From: Bacillota bacterium
GTDB taxonomy: Bacteria > Bacillota > Clostridia > Christensenellales > QAND01
Assembly: GCA_019415425.1 (NCBI GenBank)
Contig: DXZF01000159.1
Location: 1-5,878, forward strand
Reading direction: 5' to 3'
Length of the DNA: 5,878 bases
Shown piece after piece: positions 1-5,878 of this stretch. The notes beneath the pieces were generated by a model. That model made no database searches. It saw only the letters and a list, made by a program, of their open reading frames with translations, and was not told where the DNA came from. Position 1 is the stretch's first letter, and every line of letters begins with the position of its first letter. Made by a program: the position numbers and the translations under genes.

Positions 1-561
1 ACCACCAACATCCTGTTCATCGTCGGCGGTGCGTTTGACGGCATCGAGAAGATCATCGAGGCGCGCACCGGCAAAAAGACGATGGGCTTTGGCGCCGAGA
101 TTCAGCGCAAAGAGGAAAAGGAGATCGGGCAGACGCTGGAACAGATTTTGCCCGAAGATCTGCTCAAATTCGGCCTGATTCCGGAATTTGTCGGCCGGCT
201 GCCCATCATCGTCACGCTGCACGAGCTGGACGAGAAGGCGCTGGTCAGCATCCTGACGCAGCCCAAGAACGCGCTGGTCAAGCAGTACCAGCGGCTGTTT
301 GAGATGGACGGCGTGCAGCTGACCTTTGAACAGAGCGCGCTCAACGAGGTGGCCAAGGAGGCCATCGAGCGCAAGACCGGCGCGCGCGGCCTGCGGGCGA
401 TCCTGGAATCGCTGATGCTGGACGTGATGTTTGAAATCCCCTCGCGCAAGGACATCGGCGGTTGCGTGATCACGCGCGACACCGTATTGCACAAGAGCAA
501 GCCCGGCCTGCTGCCCAAGCTCCCGGAACCGGGGCGCAAGGCAGTCGGCGACGGCGAATGA
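1..561 (+). CDS. clpX: ATP-dependent Clp protease ATP-binding subunit ClpX, C-terminal part (5' truncated)
   Basis: This is the last 186 residues of ClpX, the AAA+ unfoldase that recognises, unfolds and threads proteins into the cytoplasmic ClpP peptidase. The frame is open from base 1, so the start lies upstream and the ATG at 82 is internal. The fragment begins in the sensor-1 region ([13 protein letters not shown], fragment residues 2-14). It continues through IPEFVGRLP, with the arginine finger at about R66, and reaches the sensor-2 motif GARGLR at 127-132 in the small AAA subdomain. The N-terminal zinc-binding domain, Walker A and Walker B are outside the window. Family proteins are about 420 aa, so roughly the last 45% is present, and the C-terminus has a normal length with a short basic/proline tail. 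lon downstream fits the known Firmicutes order. A hairpin with a T-run follows the stop, so clpX transcripts may end there. Identity is very secure. Confidence 0.97.
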   Translation, partial: TTNILFIVGGAFDGIEKIIEARTGKKTMGFGAEIQRKEEKEIGQTLEQILPEDLLKFGLIPEFVGRLPIIVTLHELDEKALVSILTQPKNALVKQYQRLFEMDGVQLTFEQSALNEVAKEAIERKTGARGLRAILESLMLDVMFEIPSRKDIGGCVITRDTVLHKSKPGLLPKLPEPGRKAVGDGE

Positions 562-574
562 GGCAAATTTGCCT
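561..574. repeat. 14-bp perfect palindrome at the clpX stop codon
   Basis: AGGCAAATTTGCCT reads the same on both strands. Its first base is the last base of the clpX TGA stop, and it lies directly against the terminator stem that begins at 575. It does not match the CIRCE element (TTAGCACTC-N9-GAGTGCTAA) or a CtsR heptad repeat as known from Firmicutes heat-shock genes. It could be an operator for lon, part of an extended terminator structure, or chance. The palindrome is seen directly; any function is inference. Confidence 0.5.
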
Positions 575-607
575 GGCCCCCGGGGCGATGCACCACGGGG
601 GCCTTTT
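575..607 (+). terminator. Intrinsic terminator between clpX and lon
   Basis: GGCCCCCG (575-582) pairs perfectly with CGGGGGCC (596-603), giving an 8-bp all-GC stem around a 13-nt loop, followed by TTTT at 604-607. It starts 14 nt after the clpX stop, where a terminator would be expected. The T-run is short, so it may act as a partial terminator that lets some clpX transcription continue into lon. Its presence argues against lon starting at the TTG at 569, which would put the hairpin inside coding sequence. Confidence 0.7.
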
Positions 608-629
608 GTCCTATTGGGACAGCACACAC

Positions 630-637
630 GGGAGGTG
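630..637 (+). promoter_or_regulatory. Shine-Dalgarno site that fixes the lon start at 644
   Basis: GGGAGGTG is a near-ideal Shine-Dalgarno sequence ending 6 nt before the ATG at 644. The alternative upstream TTG at 569 has no comparable site and would place the terminator hairpin in the coding region. Confidence 0.88.
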
Positions 638-643
638 TCACAC

Positions 644-2962
<2,319 letters not shown>

Positions 2963-2966
2963 TCGC

Positions 2967-3578
2967 ATGCGGATCGTGCGCGCACAGATGGTGCAGTCGT
3001 TCTACACGCCTGCGCAGTACAGGGACGGCGGCCTGCCCGAGATTGCGATCGTGGGCCGCAGCAACGCCGGCAAGAGCAGCCTGATCAACGCGCTGTGCGG
3101 CAATAGGAAGCTGGCGCGCGTCTCGGGCGCGCCGGGCAAGACGCGCAGCATCAACGGCTTTTTGATCAACGACGCGTTTTTGCTCATGGACCTGCCGGGC
3201 TACGGCTTTGCCAGAAGGAGCGCGGCGGAGCAGAACAGCTGGCGCCAACTGGTGGAGGGCTATCTGCAGCAGACGCGCTCGCTCATCCACCTGCTGCTGC
3301 TGTGCGATATCCGCCACGACGTCAGCGCCGGCGACGTGCAGATGGCGCAGTGGCTGCAGTACTACGGCATTCCCTTTACCCTCGTCGCCACCAAGGTCGA
3401 CAAGCTCGCCAAGAGCAAGCGCCCCATGCAGATCCAGAAGCTCAAAAAGCAGCTGCAGGCGCGGCAGGCGCTGGGCTTTTCCGCGCTCGAGGGCGTGGGC
3501 AAGGACGCGCTATTGGCGGAGCTGGAGCGCATCCTCGCACAATCTTCACACCCGCAGGCTCAGGAAAAAGGGGAATAG
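2967..3578 (+). CDS. engB: Ribosome biogenesis GTP-binding protein EngB/YsxC
   Basis: This is a TRAFAC-class GTPase needed for late assembly of the 50S ribosomal subunit, known as YsxC in Bacillus and YihA/EngB in E. coli. The 203-aa product matches the family's usual length of about 195-210 aa. GTPase motifs appear in order: G1 GRSNAGKS at 30-37, the G2 region PGKTRSIN at 57-63 with T59, G3 DLPGYG at 75-80, G4 TKVD at 142-145 and G5 FSA at 171-173. The N-terminal [21 protein letters not shown] is typical of EngB. The ATG lies 7 nt after an AGGGAGGGG Shine-Dalgarno site (2951-2959) that overlaps the end of lon. The 4-nt gap to lon, with no terminator between, makes this the second gene of a lon-engB unit, as in Bacillus. 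The protein ends in a short polar tail of no known role. Confidence 0.97.
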   Translation: MRIVRAQMVQSFYTPAQYRDGGLPEIAIVGRSNAGKSSLINALCGNRKLARVSGAPGKTRSINGFLINDAFLLMDLPGYGFARRSAAEQNSWRQLVEGYLQQTRSLIHLLLLCDIRHDVSAGDVQMAQWLQYYGIPFTLVATKVDKLAKSKRPMQIQKLKKQLQARQALGFSALEGVGKDALLAELERILAQSSHPQAQEKGE

Positions 3579-3581
3579 GGA

Positions 3582-3611
3582 TTGACAGAAGCGTAAAAAA
3601 CATTTAAGAAT
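3582..3611 (+). promoter_or_regulatory. Candidate sigma-A-type promoter upstream of the zinc-ribbon protein gene
   Basis: A perfect TTGACA -35 box (3582-3587) is followed after 18 nt by AAGAAT (3606-3611), which matches TATAAT at 4 of 6 positions. A 17-nt spacing would instead use TAAGAA, a poorer match. The site starts 3 nt after the engB stop, inside an AT-rich gap of 80 bp that contrasts with the flanking genes. It leaves about 47 nt of leader before the ATG at 3659. The boxes are seen directly; promoter activity is inferred. Confidence 0.55.
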
Positions 3612-3658
3612 AATCGTGGCATAGCCGCTTTCGAAAATGTGATGCAGGATGTGTGAAG

Positions 3659-4072
3659 ATGAAACGATCCAAATGTCCCCGTTGTGAACTCAACTACGTG
3701 CGCCCCGGGCAGACGCTGTGCGACGTCTGCATGCGGGAGCTGGGCAAGGTGCCGGTTCAGGAGGAGCCGGAGGAGATCTGCCCGGCGTGCAATGAACACC
3801 CCGTCGTGCCGGGCGAAGAGCTGTGCAAGTTCTGCCTGCGCGAAAGGCAGCGGCTGGAGAGCGCCGAGCTCGCCGCCGACGAGGCGGACGAGGAGGAAGA
3901 GGCCGCTTCCATGGAGGGAACCGCGATCGAAGCGGTGGACCCCGATGCGCTGGAGGGGCTGGAGCTGGACGGCGATGACGAGGAGATTCCCGAGACCGAG
4001 CTGGACGAGATCGATACCGAGCTGGGGCTGGATGAAGAAGAGGAGGAGGACGACGAAGACCTTCTGGATTGA
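3659..4072 (+). CDS. Hypothetical protein with two tandem zinc-ribbon units and an acidic tail
   Basis: I do not recognise a named family. The 137-aa product has two halves. Residues 6-24 and 41-59 are two copies of a CX2C-X11-CX2C unit (Cys 6, 9, 21, 24 and 41, 44, 56, 59). They match each other at 9 of 19 positions, including a shared PG before the third cysteine, so each copy probably binds one zinc ion and the pair arose by duplication. From about residue 74 to the end, 35 of 64 residues are Asp or Glu and none is Lys or Arg, so the tail is very likely disordered. The ATG at 3659 is preferred because AGGATG (3646-3651) lies 7 nt before it. A GTG at 3653 would add two residues but is too close to that site. 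A nucleic-acid, ribosome or RNA-polymerase role would fit the architecture but is only a guess. There is no signal peptide or membrane segment, so it should be cytoplasmic. It is followed closely by the phosphoesterase gene. Confidence 0.85.
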   Translation: MKRSKCPRCELNYVRPGQTLCDVCMRELGKVPVQEEPEEICPACNEHPVVPGEELCKFCLRERQRLESAELAADEADEEEEAASMEGTAIEAVDPDALEGLELDGDDEEIPETELDEIDTELGLDEEEEEDDEDLLD

Positions 4073-4104
4073 GTCCGAACGCTTTGGCGTCCGCAAAAGA
4101 CCGT

Positions 4105-4797
4105 ATGGCCATTTTTGCAATTGCTGACCTGCATCTCTCCCACGCTGAAAAGAAGGCGATGGACGTATTCGGCCCGCAGTGGAAGGACCACTGGCAACGC
4201 ATCGCCGCCGCGTGGCAGCAGAGCGTGCAGCCGCAGGACGTCGTGCTCATCCCCGGAGATATCAGCTGGGCCATGCAGGCCCAAAACGCGCAGCCGGACC
4301 TGGACGCCATCGGCGCCATGCCGGGGCACAAGGTGCTGCTGCGCGGCAATCACGATTACTGGTGGGGCTCGCTCTCGCGCGTGCGGGCGATGCTGCCCCC
4401 CGGCACGTTTGCGCTGCAGAACGACTGCGTCGCCACGCCGTACGGCGCGGTGTGCGGCACGCGCGGCTGGGTGGTGCCCGGCTCCGCCAACTTTGGCGAG
4501 CCGGATCAGAAGATCTACGCGCGCGAGGTGCAGCGCCTTTCGCTCTCGCTGGCGGATGCGCGCAAGAAGGGGCTGGACGTGTGCGTGGTGATGATGCACT
4601 TTCCCCCCTTTAACGAGCGGCGCGAGGACAACGGCTTTCTGCAGCTGTTCAAGGCCCACGGCGTCACGCGCGTGGTGTACGGGCACCTGCACGGCAAGTC
4701 GCTGCGCAGCGCCTTTGAGGGCGAGCACGACGGCGTCACGTACGAGCTGGTGTCGTGCGATCACCTGCGCTTTGCGCCCAAGCGCATTTTGGGGTAG
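4105..4797 (+). CDS. Metallophosphoesterase of the calcineurin-like superfamily (COG1768 type)
   Basis: This is a predicted cytoplasmic two-metal phosphohydrolase; the substrate is unknown. The 230-aa product carries the full calcineurin-like metal-binding set: DLH at 8-10 (D8, H10), GDISW at 51-55 (D52), GNHDYWW at 81-87 (N82, H83, D84), HFPPF at 165-169 (H165) and GHLHG at 193-197 (H194, H196). The GDISWAM, RGNHDYWW and GTRGW signatures resemble the COG1768 group of small bacterial phosphohydrolases. The frame is open from a TTG at 4069 that overlaps the preceding stop as TTGA. The ATG at 4105 is preferred because family members begin with a sequence like MAIFAIADLHLS, although no good Shine-Dalgarno site precedes it. 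Translation may therefore depend on coupling to the upstream zinc-ribbon gene, which ends 32 nt before. There is no signal peptide. A strong terminator follows. The superfamily call is secure; the biological role is not. Confidence 0.93.
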   Translation: MAIFAIADLHLSHAEKKAMDVFGPQWKDHWQRIAAAWQQSVQPQDVVLIPGDISWAMQAQNAQPDLDAIGAMPGHKVLLRGNHDYWWGSLSRVRAMLPPGTFALQNDCVATPYGAVCGTRGWVVPGSANFGEPDQKIYAREVQRLSLSLADARKKGLDVCVVMMHFPPFNERREDNGFLQLFKAHGVTRVVYGHLHGKSLRSAFEGEHDGVTYELVSCDHLRFAPKRILG

Positions 4798-4858
4798 GGC
4801 CGCCCGCCGGGTGCGCTGCCGGCCTGGCTCGGCGTGCGCGCAGAAAATAGCCGGATGG

Positions 4859-4886
4859 AAAAAAGACACCGTCAGGTGTCTTTTTT
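4859..4886. terminator. Bidirectional intrinsic terminator after the phosphoesterase gene
   Basis: GACACC (4865-4870) pairs with GGTGTC (4875-4880) around a GTCA loop. It is flanked by A6 (4859-4864) and T6 (4881-4886), which extend the stem to 12 bp. The T-run ends plus-strand transcription 62 nt after the phosphoesterase stop. The A-run gives the same structure on the minus strand for the convergent DUF6794-like gene. That gene's TGA lies in the loop, so its coding end overlaps the terminator. Confidence 0.9.
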
Positions 4887-5171
4887 GTTTGTCTCGCATA
4901 TGCAATCAGACTGCCAATGGATGTACAAGTAGAATAGTTCCAGCAAAATGCCCGACATTTCATCGCGCGTGCGTAGACCTGCACGGGTCAGGTGATCAAA
5001 CAGGGGACTATCTTGTGCGAGAAGGTGATTGCGAATCCAAAGTCCCAGGGAAAAGTGATGGAGCGTTGCAACCTCCCGGAAAGGGCATTGCATCAGCGTT
5101 CGCAGCATCTGTATATCAAACGCCTGTGATATTCTCTCAAAACAAATCAGAATTTCGACCAGTAAGCGCAT
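4872..5171 (-). CDS. Small DUF6794-like protein of unknown function
   Basis: This 99-aa product resembles, by memory of the pattern, the DUF6794 family of small uncharacterised bacterial proteins. The match is the core HFSLGLWIRNHLL (39-51), then SPLFDHL (55-61) and DEMSGILLELFY (70-81), which correspond to the family's H-F-x-L-G-x-W-I-R-N, S-x-L and D-D-M-S-x-I-I-L blocks. No enzymatic motif, signal peptide or clear membrane helix is visible. The start is supported by AGGAAGGGGG on the minus strand (5181-5190), 9 nt before the ATG. The last 15 or so residues after FYLYI look like non-homologous read-through, and the stop lies inside the terminator loop at 4872-4874. GC content is far below the neighbours (27/60 at 4921-4980), suggesting acquisition. 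It is divergent from the XRE regulator, which may control it. DUF6794-type genes are often found with immunity-like or accessory genes, but no function should be assigned. The family call needs a profile search. Confidence 0.7.
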   Translation of the reverse strand: MRLLVEILICFERISQAFDIQMLRTLMQCPFREVATLHHFSLGLWIRNHLLAQDSPLFDHLTRAGLRTRDEMSGILLELFYLYIHWQSDCICETNKKDT

Positions 5172-5191
5172 AAAAGCATTCCCCCTTCCTC

Positions 5192-5220
5192 ATATTACCG
5201 GATATTCCGGCAAAAAACAA
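5192..5220 (-). promoter_or_regulatory. Candidate promoter for the DUF6794-like gene
   Basis: On the minus strand TTGTTT (5215-5220) and TAATAT (5192-5197) are separated by 17 nt, with 3/6 and 4/6 matches to the sigma-A consensus. The -10 box lies about 20 nt upstream of the ATG, with the Shine-Dalgarno site between. The palindrome at 5198-5210 fills most of the spacer. This is a moderate match only. Confidence 0.45.
5198..5210. promoter_or_regulatory. Operator-like palindrome between the divergent genes
   Basis: CCGGA (5198-5202) and TCCGG (5206-5210) form a perfect inverted repeat around TAT. Two further pairs follow after one mismatch (TT 5195-5196 with AA 5212-5213). It lies in the 92-bp gap between divergent genes, inside the candidate -35/-10 spacer of the minus-strand gene and about 54 nt before the XRE start. 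An XRE-family dimer binding here would block that promoter. Binding is inferred, and no second copy was noticed in the window. Confidence 0.5.
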
Positions 5221-5263
5221 TGCTGGATGAATGGGTGTGATTTTATGAGGCTGAGGTGGAAAA

Positions 5264-5497
5264 ATGCATCAGAGATTGCGAGACTTACGCGAAGATAAAG
5301 ACTATTCACAAACGGATATGGCAAACATTTTACATATTGGACAGTCTACGTATTCTGATTATGAGTTGGGGAAACTAAACATTCCCATTCCGGTACTCAA
5401 GAAGTTGGCCATTCTATTTGATACCAGCATTGATTATCTGCTGGAACTGACCGACGACCCCACGCCGCCCCCGCGCGCCGACAGGGCCGGGCGGTAG
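5264..5497 (+). CDS. XRE-family helix-turn-helix transcriptional regulator
   Basis: This is a 77-aa single-domain DNA-binding protein of the Cro/CI (XRE) type. Helices 2 and 3 of the fold are seen in SQTDMANIL (15-23) and the recognition segment GQSTYSDYELGK (26-37), followed by the typical PVLKKLAILFDTSIDYLLELTDDP (43-66). It has no sensor, peptidase or membrane domain, so it should act alone, probably as a dimeric repressor. GAGGTG (5253-5258) lies 5 nt before the ATG. The gene is divergent from the DUF6794-like gene, and the shared gap contains a palindrome that is a natural target for autoregulation. Most of the gene is AT-rich (21/60 GC at 5281-5340), unlike the core genes. The last 14 or so codons (DPTPPPRADRAGR) switch abruptly to GC-rich sequence, which may mark a junction or simply a re-encoded linker. 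Some family members end with a similar DDPTP tail, so the protein need not be truncated. The family call is secure; the target is not. Confidence 0.92.
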   Translation: MHQRLRDLREDKDYSQTDMANILHIGQSTYSDYELGKLNIPIPVLKKLAILFDTSIDYLLELTDDPTPPPRADRAGR

Positions 5498-5518
5498 CGG
5501 GCCGTCTGCACAAGACCA

Positions 5519-5553
5519 AGCGCCCGGGACGCAAAAAACGCGTCCCGGGCGCT
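5519..5553. terminator. Perfect 14-bp hairpin between convergent genes
   Basis: AGCGCCCGGGACGC (5519-5532) is the exact reverse complement of GCGTCCCGGGCGCT (5540-5553), with a 7-nt A-rich loop. It sits 21 nt after the XRE stop and 18 nt before the stop of the opposing MBL-fold gene, where a shared bidirectional terminator is expected. Neither side has a clear U-run after the stem; the only T-run on the minus strand is in the loop. It may end transcription weakly, block read-through, or protect 3' ends of both mRNAs. Confidence 0.7.
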
Positions 5554-5571
5554 GTCGTCTCTGTGGCGGAT

Positions 5572-5878
5572 TTATCCTTCGGCCAGCGGGTATGCCCAGC
5601 AGCTGCCCGGCGTGCCGTCGATGGCGCCGATGCAGCATTCGCGGAACAGCTGCAGCTGCTTCTGCACGCCAATTGCCCCGGTGACGAACGGGTTCTGCAC
5701 GTGCTCCAGCCGGTTGCGCATCAGCGCCAGCTTTTCCACGCCGTTGTCGTAGAAGGGGTGGTTGCTCAGCACCGCGTCCGCCCCGCGCGCCCGGCACACC
5801 GCTTCAAAGCGGTCCAGCGAGCGGAAATACGCCGCCAGCAGCGTCGGCTCCACCGGCGGATTGGTGCCGCCCCACATC
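5572..5878 (-). CDS. Metallo-beta-lactamase-fold hydrolase, C-terminal part (5' truncated by window end)
   Basis: The minus-strand frame is open to the window edge, so the ATG at 5875-5877 is probably internal and the start lies beyond 5878. The last 101 or so residues resemble the C-terminal part of MBL-fold hydrolases related to subclass B3 enzymes. LDRFEAVCRARGADAVLSNH is followed by PFYDNGVEKL, where the His of SNHPF (fragment residue 40, bases 5758-5760) is in the position of the late zinc-ligand histidine. Then come NPFVTG and a final helix VQKQLQLFRECC, as seen in proteins that end in a helix after a conserved HPFVxG-like segment. The main HxHxDH zinc motif would lie upstream, outside the window, so activity cannot be judged. 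There is no basis to call it a true beta-lactamase. It is GC-rich like the core genes and converges on the XRE gene across a hairpin. Family call moderate. Confidence 0.75.
   Translation of the reverse strand, partial: MWGGTNPPVEPTLLAAYFRSLDRFEAVCRARGADAVLSNHPFYDNGVEKLALMRNRLEHVQNPFVTGAIGVQKQLQLFRECCIGAIDGTPGSCWAYPLAEG

Noticed and set aside
569..643. N-terminal extension of lon from a TTG at 569 (25 extra residues)
   Set aside because: It spans the clpX terminator hairpin, has no Shine-Dalgarno site, and the ATG at 644 has GGGAGGTG at good spacing with the usual Lon N-terminus.
3291..3302. Repeated CTG triplets within engB
   Set aside because: They encode a leucine run in a conserved beta-strand of the GTPase and reflect codon preference.
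4041..4050. AGGAGGAGGA as a Shine-Dalgarno site
   Set aside because: It encodes Glu residues of the acidic tail and lies 18 nt before the TTG and 54 nt before the ATG of the next gene.
3757..4905. A 382-codon antisense frame across the zinc-ribbon and phosphoesterase genes, with a long serine run
   Set aside because: The serine run is the complement of the Glu/Asp codons of the acidic tail, and the sense genes carry clear family motifs.
5397..5797. Overlapping minus-strand frames across the XRE end and the hairpin
   Set aside because: They run through the perfect hairpin and out of frame with the MBL-fold gene, and show no recognisable motif.

Overview
The window looks like a chromosomal segment of a GC-rich member of the Firmicutes (Bacillota), most likely a Clostridia-type gut or anaerobic lineage. 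The order clpX – lon – engB(ysxC) is the arrangement known from Firmicutes. Shine-Dalgarno sites are strong and G-rich. The core genes are very GC-rich: 42 of 60 bases are G or C at 2701-2760. The exact genus cannot be read from the sequence.

Left part (1-3578), protein quality control and ribosome assembly: the 3' end of clpX (ATPase of the ClpXP protease) is followed by a small hairpin-plus-T-run terminator. Next come a complete lon gene (ATP-dependent protease La, 772 aa from the preferred start at 644) and, only 4 nt after it, engB/ysxC (ribosome-biogenesis GTPase). lon and engB are almost certainly co-transcribed.

Middle part (3579-4797): an AT-rich 80-bp gap carries a candidate sigma-A-type promoter. 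It precedes a small unrecognised protein with two tandem CX2C-X11-CX2C zinc-ribbon units and a highly acidic tail. A COG1768-type metallophosphoesterase follows directly. A hairpin with A/T-runs on both sides (4859-4886) closes this unit.

Right part (4798-5878): a stretch of clearly lower GC (27/60 at 4921-4980, 21/60 at 5281-5340) holds a divergent pair. On the minus strand is a small DUF6794-like protein, and on the plus strand a short XRE-family helix-turn-helix regulator. The gap between them contains a CCGGA-TAT-TCCGG palindrome that sits inside a candidate promoter for the minus-strand gene. This looks like a small acquired, self-regulated module. GC-rich sequence returns at the very 3' end of the regulator gene. 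A 14-bp perfect hairpin then separates it from the C-terminal end of a convergent metallo-beta-lactamase-fold hydrolase that runs off the window.

Most of the window is ordinary core genome. The parts that earn a second look are the DUF6794-like/XRE pair with its operator-like palindrome, the duplicated zinc-ribbon/acidic-tail protein, and the coding end of the DUF6794-like gene lying inside a terminator.
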